Origin: Polytrichum commune
Lineage: Eukaryota > Streptophyta > Polytrichopsida > Polytrichales > Polytrichaceae
Direction: 5' to 3'
NCBI GenBank assembly: GCA_950295325.1
Contig: OX485803.1
Span: 67,843,554-67,907,553, forward strand
DNA length: 64,000 bases
This document shows, piece after piece, positions 25,151-38,186 of the stretch. The position numbers and the translations under genes were made by a program. Each line of letters begins with the position of its first letter. Position 1 is the stretch's first letter. The notes below the pieces were generated by a model. That model saw only the letters and a list, made by a program, of their open reading frames with translations, was not told the origin of the DNA and ran no database searches.

Positions 25151-25778
25151 CTTACTATGTAGGTAAATTTGAAATATTAAACAATGATATTAAAAATCAC
25201 CTTACTAAAATGAGAATGAAGCGGATCCCATGACACAAGGTGTCAAAATATTTGTAGTTTAATCAAAATAGTTAATAAAAACGAAGTGAGTCATGCATCA
25301 GAAGTTGTCACAATATGTGCAATATAATATACTTACCACATAAAGAGTGTGAAAATAACCATGGTCATTATGACACGACCCAAAGGATAGCCATTGGATT
25401 GGAGGTGTTAGATTTGGACAATATATTGATTGTAGTCATATTAGTCATTTTCAATAAAAACAGAGTAAAAATTGTTGTCACCTTGGCCTTGCAATTTGAG
25501 TAGTGCGAGGAAGACGCACCCACTTCAAGGGGAGGCATGCTCCTCACACACACCACACCGCCACGTAAAAGTAACAAAACCCATCGAACTGCCATCCAAG
25601 CACCACCCCCAAGCCACCAAATGACCAACCAATTGTATACCAACGTAGTTGTGTTGTCTTTTCTAGCTAAGTGATATGTAAATTGTTCCTTGTACAGAGG
25701 ACATTTCTAGCACCCCAAGTTTGGTCAAAGAGCTTTGGCCGAGTAGGCAATAGTCCTAACAAATTTAATAACCCTTTC

Positions 25779-26027
25779 TCAAGTCGCTTTGGCGTACATG
25801 ATGAGATCGTCCCAAATGAGGTGTTTGATTAACTTTGGACTCATGCCATTGTTCATGATTGAACAACCTATTATTGCGCTCCATCCAAATTGGCCAAAGA
25901 ATAATGCCATGGAGAATATACCAAATCTTGATTTTTCTAACAAACTTCTTAGGAATGTTCTCCCCAAAGAGGGCTTGTTTCCAATGGAAATTATCTTAGT
26001 TGTCGGTTTTAACGACATGGAGTTCAT
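25779..26027 (-). pseudogene. LINE-like C-terminal fragment
   Basis: The 82-codon minus frame contains LLEKSRFGIFSMALFFGQFG, then WSAIIGCSIMNNG and IWDDLIMYAKA. This resembles the extreme C-terminus of plant LINE/RVT proteins (F-x-x-x-x-W-x-x-x-x-x-R-x-x-x-F-x-x ... W-x-D). No neighbouring RT is visible. Confidence 0.45.
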
Positions 26028-26439
26028 GCATGATGAAGGTAACCATTTCCGTGGTCTCTAGGCTTAGATGCAAATTCAAATTTTGTGTTGAATTGACTTG
26101 CTCATGTTCGGAAGGCAAAAAACACATTGGTTGGATATGGAGGTTGGAGCGGTGAGTGGTAACATGTGAGCAATTAGTCCAATTTATGAAAAAAAGTTAC
26201 GGGTTTAGGGTTCACCTTTCAAATGTGTCACATTGATTGACTATTTTTTCAACTATATTTAACAAACAATGACTATAAATGACTATAAATGGTGGGGGGC
26301 TATTACCATGTTAAATAGGAAAAACTTTCAACCACTTGCTGATTTTTATTATAAAATCCAAAACATTTATGTGTACAACCACATATGTTTCCAAACATAT
26401 TGTGTCATAAACTATATGGGGAATACTACACTAGAATCA

Positions 26440-29400
26440 ATACTAGCACTGGACAATGTTGGCCAACTCAAGTACTTATATGACCTCGTTGTAGGTGGAT
26501 GTTGGAGCATGAATGAACTTGTTGTTGTCGTAATCCACCTTGCAAAAAAAATCTAAACACGTAGTAAAGGTGTTTGTAATACACGCATATCCCTTTCTTT
26601 CCCAAAATTTGAGAGGACATCTTTGTGAAATCCGAGCAAATGCATTGTGGGATGTTGCCAATTGTAACATGATAGGTATTGTCCTTCTTTGAGATGATGT
26701 TGATGATAGCTCCAAATCTTGGGTAAGGAATGGTTGTGACTACAACAACATAGTACATGTCCATTAATCCAATGCTCTCCCATTTGTTTTTGTGATTGGA
26801 TGTTGGTAGTGTCGGATTTCGTCTAATTGTCTTGGAAAATCTTGAAGTTGGATGGAAGTTTGGGTTTGGGGCAACATGAAAATGTGACCAAGGAATGGGG
26901 AGTGTTGTAATTGTTGAAAACCTATGACAAGGTGAAAGTGCCTCCTTATATTACAATTAGAATATGACATCTTCAAGTGCCAATACCTTTGCTCTTGAGA
27001 TATTCATTCCTATCTTCACATGCCACATGTTGGGTACTATAGGCCAATCCAAACCATACTTTTTCTTGTTGCCACTCACACAACGTCTGATGTTGTCAAG
27101 GTAGAACTAGAATTCAGACTCCACGTTGTTGGTGGAGTAGAACTTTTTTTTTTCCAACCCTTTGTATGTTGGTGTAGGGGTGTCATGTTTGCATGATCCG
27201 ACTTTAGCATTGCACATAGTTCGTGTGTTGGCATACATTACACAACACCTTTTGGCATAGTTCAGTGGCAATCTTGCAATGTGCCATCGTAAATGAGGGC
27301 AGTCCGTCTCCAACACTAATGTGGTATGCGCCACAACATTCAATGCCTCCTCAATGCATTGATGAGTGGCATGAGTGTTAGGATGAGGAATGGAGTACTT
27401 AACCTTATTAGGTTGATGTGAGTTGCAATTGGCACCGAGTGGCAAGTCCAATTTCAATTTGGAAGAACCAAACAACTTTGACCCCTCCAACATATAATCT
27501 CAAGTGTTAAGCTCTTATTGCCTTTGGATAAAACTTCATGCATCTACTAAAAACTTTGGATCTCCATTTTTGGCAACAACCTTCATTTTTTTAAGGACGC
27601 TAAATCAAGGCCTTTGCCACCGCTACTCCCTTTCAGCCATGCCCTATGATTTGCATCTTTATGAATGTCAGGATCAAATCATTCATTGTGGCTTCGTATA
27701 GGCAAGTCATCTTGTTCCTTGATTTTTGCAACCACTTGTTGTGCACTCTTTTGGTAAGGTGGCAATTTGGCAATTTTGCACATTCGTCTATGGTCATATC
27801 TTGAATACGTAATTCTTGTTAAGATTAGATGCCCACCACAAAGAACCATGTGGAATACTACATATCAAGGACAAACAATGAATAAAATTCAATAACCAAA
27901 CAACCACATGAAACAATATTCACCAACAACATGTGGCCACCCCATTGTCTATATCAATACATCTAGTTGGCCATTCTCTACCATAGCAACGTTCAAGTTC
28001 TCCCAAAAGAAAGTTATGGTTGTTCCATCCATGGATTGCAAATACCTTATAATATTTGATATTGTACACAACCCTAAACCAATTCCACTCCACTCCACTC
28101 CCGTGGAGATCCACCGACATCTTGAAAACAAATACTTTGTCTTTTGGATTGCTCAAGGAACCAACTCCCATGGACAAACTTGAAACCAAAGTGGTCCTTG
28201 ATTGCCATAACTATCCATGGTACCCATCCCACTTTGCACGAAACATTTGGCCCCAAACAAAAAATTACGAGAATTGGGCAACGTTAGTGTTGTAAACTTG
28301 TCCATAGCAACTTCTAATGATGCCCCCTGAATATCATGTCCCTCACCTTGTGACAAAGATTTTAATAGTTGTTATGCCAAAATTTGTTTTCTTGTTGCCA
28401 TCACAATGGCTAAGTTTTTTTTTGGCACTGGGTGTTTTCATCGCCTCATTGGTAACATATTGATATGCAAGGTCCAAAGACTCACGACATGTGCTGTCAG
28501 ACATAAGGTGGTCATGCGCCCCCAAATGAATGCATGCCCTAGACATCCTAGGAGTTGTGGAATGAACGTCAATTATGTGAGCATTGCACGAAACCATACA
28601 AATAGGTGTGGAATGACACACTCTACAATCCAATCTAGATTTCCTTGGGGTCACACTACCCACAAAAATGGTAAAGGGGTGGTTTCGATCCACTCGCTAG
28701 AATTTCAAACACCAACATCACAATGAAGTCCATGAGCGGCCATGAGGTGAATAAAAATCGACAATGCAGTCATTTTTTGTAGGGACTCCTAAGTTTCTCA
28801 AGCTTGTCCATCAATGCCCTCTCGCACACTATGTACATGAGGGTGGATGTGACCATGCCCATGTAGTCATCCTCCAACATGTGGTTCCTCCTAGTTACCG
28901 TGGTGCAATCAACCTTAATTGGCACCAAATTTGTTGACGGCTCATGTCCCTATCCCCTTGAGTTTCCACCCGCGCCCTCAATTTGGTCCTTGGTTGGTAA
29001 GCCTTGCTATTCATTGTATACCCTTGCAAGAATGGCCAATTCCTCAATGCGGCTTGGCTTTCAACCCTTTGACCTTGTTCGCGTGTTCCAAGTAGACCAA
29101 CTCCATTTCATGTTTGTGGTTTGACTTGCACTTTGCCAATTCAACCCTCAATGCCTCCACCATGTCATTATCAACAACTACTAGTGGTGGTGTTGGCACC
29201 TCTGATGTCATATCCACATCAACTAGTGAAGACAGTGGACAAACCAAGCATGGTTCATGTGGTGGTGTCATGTGGATTCTTTGTCGCTTGGCAGGTGGTT
29301 CATCAGAAACCCCTAACACCGTGTTTGTATTGTCGAGGTCTATGTGGTTGGAGAGTGGAGTTCCTAGAGGTTGATGACCTTGGACCCAAAGGTAATCAAA

Positions 29401-29475
29401 ATAAGCTTGAACCGTTGGAGGATTTTTTTGGAGGTTGCCAAGCCAATGGGATTGGTTGGTCAACGATTGGGCCAC
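26440..29475 (-). pseudogene. Dead transposon-type gene ending in a SWIM zinc finger (MULE-like)
   Basis: A succession of minus-strand frames covers 3 kb with the same C-poor plus-strand bias. The N-terminal piece (29475-29044) is charged and probably coiled. A middle piece (28693-28343) has CRVCHSTPICMVSCN and RACIHLGAHDHLMSDSTCRE. A later one (27493-27107) includes LPLNYAKRCCVMYANTR. The end (26764-26468) reads YHVTIGNIPQCICSDFTKMS, then GICVYYKHLYYVFRF. This is a C-x-C...C-x-H-type SWIM finger; the Cys normally just before KH is replaced here (YYKH). It is followed in another frame by FIHAPTSTYNEVI. SWIM fingers close MULE/FAR1-type transposases. Many stops and frameshifts: not functional. 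Family assignment beyond SWIM is inference. Confidence 0.6.
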
Positions 29476-29489
29476 GCATGGAATTAGGT

Positions 29490-30107
29490 AACACCCTACT
29501 CTAGTGCAATGCTCTCAATTCTATATTGGTACATGGGATGGTTGACTAGTTAATTTGTAAACCCAAAATGACCTCACATACACCATTTGACACAACCACA
29601 TTTGCCCACGATCAAACTCTCTGCTCTCCCCCCCCCCCAAATATACTCCCAAACTTCCTTGCATTGGTCTCCAAAAATCATATGGCTCACTTCCTTCCAT
29701 AACACAACATTTTGTTTGGACATCCAATCGACATTCACATTTGGAACAAACATCCTCATCATATTTGTCCACTCCACATACATTTAGACATTGCTATACA
29801 TCCACATACCTCTCTCGTCTTGTCATCCGGAATTAACAAGACATTTGGCATCATGTGCAACTTGTGCAACCTCCAACTTGATGGGGTATGGTTTACCCCT
29901 TGGTGCATTTGGTCTTTGTCTAGGTGTACCTCCTAGTGTTGACCTTGGAGTTTGTACCAAAGTCCCCCTTGAATCCAATTTCATGCCACACAAAGGTTCT
30001 CGGTGGTGTGTTCTCTTTATCCACCATCGTTGTTGCTAAGCCGAACGTTTTTTTGCCTTAAATTAATTTAATCTAATAAGGTAGGGCTTTCAAACTAAAC
30101 GCTAATA
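29490..30107. other. No gene recognised; poly(C) at about 29629-29638
   Basis: Short ORFs only. Sequence lies between the dead SWIM gene and the LTR-like element. Confidence 0.5.
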
Positions 30108-30112
30108 CCCAA

Positions 30113-31956
30113 TGTCAGCCTCAAACCCCCACCCTTATGCGTTGTAGTCCGGGTGAGAGCCTATGGCTCACATGTGACTAACCAATATCACTCAGCTCCG
30201 TTGATGCCAGCCCCCAATGTCTCCCACAACAATGTTATCACACGTACAACTTTACTCCAAAGAAAACGCAATTACAAACATTTAAAAATGCTAGTCCATC
30301 CCATGAACATTGCTCAACATCTTCACTCATCCAATCTTGAACACGTCACACCATGTCACCCTCAAATCCACTCAAATTCTAATTGACTCAAAACTAACAC
30401 TCACACTTCCACCACACCCTTAATATGGGTTTTACTATGTGATTACTCATCACCTAATCATGCTCATTAAATGAGCTTGGACACTCAACCTAAGGTTATG
30501 GCCATTAGACCCAAATCAATTCAATTCACCTGGCAGCTCTAATAAGCTACCACCAATGTTGCCCAGCGAGGCATTGCCCCCGGCACTCATGGCCTCACTG
30601 CTGGCAGTCTTCCAACCTTAGGCCAACAAGCTTTTTCTTCCACCTCACAACATTGTTCGACTGCCAATGCAGTCCAAGCCTCGCCCAACCGCCACGTTAT
30701 CTCAGAGTCTTCCCCTCCAGCTGATCTAAGACTAACCCGAAGGCCCCTGTTCTACCAACGACACCTGATATGAGCTCGGGGATCACCAACCTCCTTTGAA
30801 GCTCCCTGCCACAATGCGGCAACCGACTAAGCGCCTCCTTGCAACTCATTGCCGCCAATGCCTCCTCCGCATCACAACACCGACTTCCACATGAAGTCTT
30901 CCCTCCCTCTCACTTTCTAATTTCAATTCGCTCCTCCTCTCACCCTGCCAAGTTATGCTTCGCCCATCAACCCAACTTGCGCCGAATGCTCTGTGCCTCG
31001 GTGCCGACATTCACTTACACCCAGCAGTCAACGCCCTCAACCTGAGATCCAAGCTCTCAAGGATGGACCCACATTCTTCGCGACCGAATCGAGGTGAGGC
31101 AACCTGCCCGCCTGGTTGAGGGTGATCTAATGCTACAACTCGCTGCTCTTGCGGTTGTCAAGCTATAATCATGTTCTCTCCTAGGTCCTGGCTCTGTTCC
31201 AGCTAGCTACGGTAAAACAAATTCGATTTCAACGTGAAGCTGCCATGCCGCATCACCTCAACCCAATCCCCACTTGGTTTGTTCTTGCGCTAGTTCTCTC
31301 CCTGTTGCACACCCTCTACCCTCGCATTCACCCAACGATGGGTCGACTACTCCCATCAATCCCATTCGTCCTTCTAGCCTCCTGCGCCTTGCCACATTCT
31401 TCAGCAACCCACCAATGCTTGGCCGGGGCCTCTCTAGCTGTAGACCAGCAAGCTTGCGGCCTGCTTCAGTCGGTCCATCCTTTTCTCTACCCTGCTGGGA
31501 TTCTTCCCAGCGCGCTCAAAACTTTGAACCAAGAGAGCTCGAGAGTGGACTCTTCCGAGCCTTCCAGGGGACCCCAGCTTGCCGACCCCGGAAATCCAAA
31601 TCTAATCTAAACCGGGAAGGGACCCCCCCCCTTAATTGAACATCGATTAAGCATGAACGGCCAATATCCTTCGCATCAAGCCACTTGGCTTGGTCTACCT
31701 AGTCTCAATCAAACCAATTAACTCGTTCGTGATTTATTCTTTTTCCTACTTAACTGCCAAGGTTTAACAATTTAACTCCATCAAAGTCCGACCTATAAAC
31801 CCCTATGAAATCCAATCTCGCACTAACTCAACAATCACTAAGTCTAATGTTTTTTTGGAATTTTAAAAGTTTAACCTGAATGGTGAGCACGAATCGGGCT
31901 CACCCTGAACATAATTTTAAGTTAAGTTGAAATGTGGGCACAGAATTGGGCTCACA
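30113..31956 (-). mobile_element. LTR-like element B (1.84 kb, TG...CA, 5-bp duplication)
   Basis: Read on the minus strand it starts TGTGAGCCCAATTCTGTGCC and ends AAGGGTGGGGGTTTGAGGCT-GACA. The flanks are CCCAA (30108-30112) and TCCAA (31957-31961), 4 of 5 matching. Both ends closely match those of element A (40345-45945), which lies in the opposite orientation. The interior is GC-richer than the surroundings and carries no recognisable gene. TG...CA ends, a 5-bp duplication and the same size as element A without its insert suggest a solo LTR. Confidence 0.7.
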
Positions 31957-31959
31957 TCC

Positions 31960-32770
31960 AATGAGTTTATTTAACATAAAAGCCCATAGTTATGTTATCT
32001 AGACAATAACCTATTATGTAAAGCACTTCCAAAATAAGTGTTTACATTTCAAAAGTTCCGGTAATGTATCAAAACTCTATCCCATATTCTTAATAAATAA
32101 ATCCCGTGGATTATGGTGTCACGCATGGAATGGAGAATGTATGCGCATATGACATACATAAGTCGATGTGGTGCAATAAAGTATTATTTCCCAACACAAA
32201 CCCACAATGTGGGCCCTCCAACTCACCTTGGTCTCTAAAGTGACAATTTACCTAAAGTAAATTATTTGCCCTCTCCCCTTGGATGTGACGTTGTTGGGTC
32301 CAACATCATGTCGTTGTCAAAAGACGTGACGCTGCATGATAGACACTAACATGAAAATCCTTGGGCATTACTCCGCTCCCCAACATCACTACAACCAAAA
32401 ATCAAAATCATAAACATAGTCATTTTCCAAGAATAGATATGCATTCCATATCGCCTTTTTTTGGTACCCAACATCAAAAAACTTGACAAACTACTCATGC
32501 ATACAATTCACAAAATTTATTCGGAACATTCTAGTGACTTTCCCATGTCTTCACACAACTACTTAGAGAAACATTTGGAATTGAAGGATTTTTCGTTCTC
32601 CCTAGATATACCACCAGACTAGTGAACAATTGAGACAAACCCTCAATGACCCATGCCCCCTCGGTCAAATGTACAAGGACTAGTAAAAATATAGTAAATT
32701 AACATGATGGGGCTAAGCACCTCCCATGATTAAGATCTCAAGCATGTACTAGATCACCCACCACACAATC
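31960..32770. other. No gene recognised
   Basis: AT-rich, short ORFs only, between LTR-like element B and the next LINE-type block. Confidence 0.5.
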
Positions 32771-32779
32771 CTTATATAT

Positions 32780-33610
32780 CCTCAAAGATTGTTTTCATAT
32801 ACACATCAACTCAATAGACACCACCATCCCTCTCAACAACTCCCTATCGCATGACGAATGGTATAAACGCACATTGTACCCCTTTCTCATCCCACACCAT
32901 AAATCCAACATGGCAAGATTCCTCAACAAATTAGCCTCCTATAACATCACAACTCTACCCGAAATCCAAGACCCCACTAACACCCGCATCCTCACACACA
33001 TAGAATTCCAAGCCAAATACCACACCAAATTAAAAAGATGCTACAAGCCATTGTTATTTTCTCCCAACCACCCTCACACAAACTCAACTCCCCCCACCAT
33101 TACCCCCACCCATGGCAAACACCACTCACACACATGACACAAAATACGCTTTCACAACCACTTGGCATTCCTATCTCGTACATAACCTCCGTCAAAACCA
33201 CATACCAAAAAGAAAAATGAAAAAAAGATAAAAGAAAACAAATGAGGAGCCAAAAAAATGCATCTATAACTTTCATTATCACATGCAATCCCCACAATAC
33301 AATTACTCAAATGGGTTCCTCAAACAACCCTTCTAAACCCAAACAATATACTTTATGAACAAAATTTACTCCTCACCACCAAAATGTCACAACATATAAA
33401 ATAAAAAACCATACAAGACAAACTACTAGACACCCACAAAGCTCCACAATCGCGTGACCAATGCTCAATTTGCCCCAACATGAACATACCGCACCTCACC
33501 CTTCAAATCCTCAAATGTCACTCAGACAAGGACATCATTACAACATCATCTACCATACAAATCCATCCCCGCCTAGCCCAAATACATGACAACATATAAA
33601 ATTTCCAACC
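32780..33610 (+). pseudogene. LINE-derived coding fragment
   Basis: The plus frame reads YPFLIPHHKSNMARFLNKLA, then SYNITTLPEIQDPTNTRILT and EFQAKYHTKLKRCYKP. After a break comes DQCSICPNMNIPHLTLQILK then CHSDKDIITT, a C-x2-C...C-H zinc-knuckle-like unit. The strand bias (C-rich plus strand) and style match the LINE at 36-46.7 kb. I cannot tell whether it is the same copy or an earlier one. Confidence 0.5.
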
Positions 33611-33619
33611 TCCCTAACA

Positions 33620-35750
33620 CTTGAAGATTAACTTGGCTATGGGAAAGATACTCCACCTACTCCACCACATTAAACTCTACTTTCTCTCTCCCCCCCCCCA
33701 ATTTTGCTACAGAAGAACTCCTTCTACTAAGTCGCTACGTTACCCCACTACCTAGAAAATAACCTAATAGCATCCCCCTCCTCCATAACCATCACACCCT
33801 CCAACCACAAATATGAGCACAACTCATACAAACCTTCTTGTTAACACATTCATATTTCTCTAGCCCCTCATATGCCCCACACGCCTTGCACAATATCACT
33901 CTCCATATGTGAGAGATATAATATTTGGTTGATGTGGACATGCCTTCTCAACAAAATGGGCAAGCCATAGATATGCCTATAACAATTATGCTTAACTTTC
34001 CAAAACCATAAAATGTGCCAAACTTGTGGTCCATTCCACAAACACATTTACCACGATTATTACCATCACGTACAAAGATTAGTCCAACCATCAATGTAAT
34101 CCACTGTAACAACCCAATGATACACCTATAATTACCATCCCACCTCTCATCATGCAATACCCCACCTCCCCACCCTTCCCTACATACTACAGTAGTAAAA
34201 ACCTAGCCTCTCCCCAAGGTAGTTCACTTAGAGCATTTTAAAAACAACGTGCATCATAATAATTCCAAATAATGATGGGTCCATTAAAAGTAGACAATCC
34301 CATTCCAAGGTAGATAGGTTTAAAATGTGGGCTATTCCTTTTTTGTAAAAATAATTTAGGGGTTGAAAATAAGGATCCTAGGATGTAAGTTTAGTAGGAT
34401 CAATTTCGTGCACATGCCTCACAAGGGATGGATGAAAAATGGCTCATCATTTGTCCAAAATGGATGAAAATCACAACACCTATTATTGGTCATCTTCTTG
34501 CATTGGTGTTTGTAAAAAAACACCTAGGGTTTGGTTTCTTCCTCAAGTTTGTTGTGTTTTGGACAACTTTTTGTTGAAGCTCCTCGTAGAAGATTATGGT
34601 AACAAAGTCCAACATGTATGTCTTGTTGTAGTTGGTTTAGGATCTCCTTTGTAGAGTCTCCTTTGTAGTTGCTTTAGGATTAGGGACGGCTTTGAAGTTC
34701 CATATACCCTTAACCCACCTGCACAAACCTGTAGGGAACCACATGACTTCTGCATAGCTGCAATAATTGAGGGTTTTTTTGGGCAACATGGCAGAATTTG
34801 GTGTGTTTCCTCCACGCCGGAGTGCATTTCAAGGGTTGGCAATTGCCGACAACATCAATGCCCACATATAGCTATTGCGTAAATCTTGGGTTCTAAATAG
34901 CCCAATGTCCGACCGCTTTCGCATGAGCTCTTTTGCACGCCTTGACATAACAAACCTCTATACAATCGGTCTACACCTCAAGTGAGGCTAACCATGAGAA
35001 TACTTTGTCCGTCATGGTGGTGGTTTAGGTGACAATGTGGAAGTATGGGTAATCCCTACTTTTAGATATTGACATTTGTATTTTTTTTTGGGTCGTAAAT
35101 CGCTTGTTTTTTTGGTGCATGATTGGACACTAAGGTATGGGACATGGTTACATAGGTTTGTTTTGTTTTGCATACCCTAAACCCATTTGCGCAAACTTGT
35201 AAGGAACCACAAGATTTATGCATAGCTATAATGGTTGTGATTTTTGTGTGTTTGGGTCCGACTTTTATGGAGTGGGTGTTGTGTTTGTGAATACATGCTC
35301 ACTCTTGTTGTGCTTCCACCCTAAACCTTCTTTTTTGATGCATAAAGGTTATGTTCCATGGACTGTAAAATTGTAAATTTTACGGCAAATTTTAAACTGC
35401 ATTATGCTTTAGTATCTTTGTGATCTTCATCACTTGTAATTGTATGATATCATCGAGGTTATGGTCTTGGAATGATATGCATCATGTTATCACACTTGTT
35501 CTTCTATGATGTGGTACATATATATTTATCATGCAATTGTATCATACACATATTTTGCACAAATTAAGATTTGTTTTGGTAAGCACAAGTCTTTCACTTG
35601 TAAGATAAAAATTTTCACTTAATTTTTGCAATGGTATGTATGCTTTATGCCTTCTTGTTTCCATGTTTTTCCCCATCACTTTTGCATTGCATACACTTTT
35701 AAATTAAAAAGAATGAAGAGTACAAAAAATTGCAATGACATAGGTAGTAT
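33620..35750. other. No gene recognised; duplicated segment at 34690-34790 and 35160-35250
   Basis: Two related segments about 470 bases apart share GCACAAACCTGTAGGGAACC / GCGCAAACTTGTAAGGAACC and a downstream TGCATAGCT. An 18-base tandem (TCTCCTTTGTAG) is at about 34646-34670. No gene. Confidence 0.5.
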
Positions 35751-35757
35751 AAGTAAT

Positions 35758-35976
35758 GGGGGGGGGGGGGGGTGCAAAAAAAAAAAGGTCATTTTAGAGA
35801 AGTTATTCTAGGGAGCTTTTGATTCATGCCTTGGAGGTAAATAGCCCAACAAATACCCCTCCGCCGCACGTGGTAAACAAAAATCCTATAGAGTGACCTC
35901 TCCATACTCATGATCTCCCATAGCACCCACACCAATCAAATTGCAACATTTATCAAAAGGCTCCCCCCCCCCCCCC
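35758..35976. repeat. G15 ... C14 homopolymer pair
   Basis: G15 at 35758-35772 and C14 at 35963-35976 face each other across 190 bases, the same polarity as the ends of the G-run MITE family at 48.5-62.0 kb. I see no target duplication here, so family membership is only suspected. Confidence 0.45.
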
Positions 35977-36512
35977 AATCCTCTTGTGCAATTTACCAAA
36001 CCCCATTTCCCCAAATATAGACGCCACTCACAAAAACTTCCAAAGCATGGCATACAACCCAACCACCGCCAACCTCCACCCTCCCATTCATACTCCCCCT
36101 CTCCCCTTTCCACCCTCCATAACAAATATCCTCCCCTTACATTTCACCTACACTATCCTATAATACAAATAGACCATTCACCCATCCAAATGGGGAAGGT
36201 ATTGGTCACATCATAGGTTTTGGCATTTTTAATAAATAATTACAAACACATATCTCCGCCCGACTACCTAGATGCCCAAACATCCTTTGAGCAAAATTAT
36301 ACGCAATCTTACTAGCAGTGGAGCACACCAAGACATTCACCGCAAACATATTTATATTCACATGTAACCTCAACAACATCCACCTCCTACTCAGTCACAT
36401 GTGCAGCCCTTCATCTCAATACAACCACATGACAAACTTCTCATCATTCGCATAATCCACACTAATCAAAATTCACCCCACAATTTGCAAAGTTTGGGCT
36501 CACACAAACATT

Positions 36513-36783
36513 TGTTGAAGATAGAGCATTAGGTTGATTGTAGTCATAGGATAGTGTTTGCTAGATGATTAAGAGTGAATAAGGTTTTAATAAACCCATA
36601 TGGGTTGTGGGAAAGTGGGAGTTGAGATATCCCATGTGCATTGTATGAACCATGGAGGAAAAACTCAATAAATAGCAAGGGGTGAGGATGACCATCTCGT
36701 TCCAAGCATTGTTCATATACCTTTGTTTATGTGTAGTTGTTTGTGCAATCTGATCTCTAGTTTTGTTATTCTTCAATAAGTAA
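36513..36783 (+). repeat. 5' LTR of the copia element
   Basis: Matches the right LTR over its length, for example AGTGGGAGTTGAGATATCCC. The last bases (after TTCAATAA) diverge from the right LTR, so its 3' boundary is approximate, and no standard tRNA primer site is obvious after it. Confidence 0.8.
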
Positions 36784-37019
36784 TGGGCCCACTCATGCAA
36801 GATTTAGAGTTAGAGATTTGATTGTTTGTTGGTTAGGGTATGGACATTGAGAGATTTAGTGCTTGGAGGAGTTTTGGGGGTGATTCTTGTTGGAGGTGAA
36901 GTAAAGCACGTTTGGGCATCGATTGGTGCTTGATGGCTCGGAGGTCTGGAGCATTGGAGCATTGCAGGTGCATATTTGGGGGTTGAAAGTGTCGATTCAA
37001 ATTTTTGTATTGCTTGAAT

Positions 37020-38170
37020 GCAAATTTGATGCATTTGAGTGGTGATATGAGTTGGTTGAGTGCATTTGTACATCCTTGAGTGTATTGAAGGTCATTTGGG
37101 TTGAAGAGGATATGATTTGAGGTTGTGGAATGCAATTATACACATTGAGGTCATTTGAATTGAAGAGGACTTGATTTGAGGGTGTTGAGTGCAAATTGTG
37201 CACATTTGAGTGTATTAAGGTCATTTGAGTTGAAGAGGACATGATTTGAGGGCGTTGAGTGAAAGTTGTGCATATTTGAGGGTATTGAAATCATTTGAGT
37301 TGAAACGGACTAGAGTTGAGGTTGTTGAGTGTAGCTATACACATTTGAGTTTTAAAGCCATTTGGGTTGAAAGAGGACCTTGTTTAAATTTGTTGAGTGC
37401 AATCAGGCATATTTATAAGTTTTTTTAGTTTTTTGAGAGTGCAAAGGCATATTTGAGTTGAAGAGGCTTGATGTGAGTGTAATGGGAGTGCAAAGGCAAC
37501 TTTCGAAGGTTAGAGGTCTGATTTGAGTGTATTGGGAGCACAAAGGCGCATTTGAGTTGAAGAGGGTTTGTTTTGAGTGGTTTGAAGATGCCATGGCACA
37601 TATGAGTTGAAGAAGGCCTCACTTGAGTTTATTTGGGGTGCAAAGCCACCTTGAGTTTTAAAAGGCCTAATTTGAGTGTATTGGGAGTGGAAAGGCGCAT
37701 TTGAGTTGAGAAACGCTTGATTTGAATTGAAGAGGGTGTAATAGCACATTAAGTTGAAAAAGGGGGTGGGGCAAACCGACCTGTACATTGGCTCCTTGGA
37801 GGCACGAGTTTAGGCATCCAACAAGGAATAAGTGTATGGGTTGGTTCGCACATATCTTGAAGAAAGCTTGATTTAAGTATATTGGGAGCGCAAAGGTGCA
37901 TTTGAGTTGAAAAGGGCTTGTTTTGAGTGGTGTGAGGATAAAAATGGATTTTTGTGTTCAAGAGGGCATGATTTAGGAGGATCAAAGGTGCAAAAGCATA
38001 TTTGAGAACAAAAGGGTTTATTTGAGTGGATTTATTATTCAAATGCACATTTCAAAGACAAATGATATGATTTGAATAGGATTGAGGTGGAAGGGCACAT
38101 TTTGTAGCAAAAATGTCTGATTTGAATGGATTGAGGTTTAAGGACACATTTGAGTCCAAAAAAGGCTCAT
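37020..38170 (+). repeat. Degenerate tandem repeat in the copia leader
   Basis: About fifteen diverged units of roughly 70-85 bases. The recurrent words are CATTTGAGTTGAAGAGG(G/C), TTGATTTGAG and AGTGCAAAGGC. They fill the space between the 5' LTR and gag; the ORFs within are repeats of the same short peptide and are not genes. Confidence 0.8.
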
Positions 38171-38186
38171 AAAGCTTAAAAATGGG

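Noticed and set aside
36833-38048. A set of minus-strand ORFs between 36.8 and 38.0 kb
   Set aside because: They translate a degenerate tandem repeat and show only repeated short peptides.
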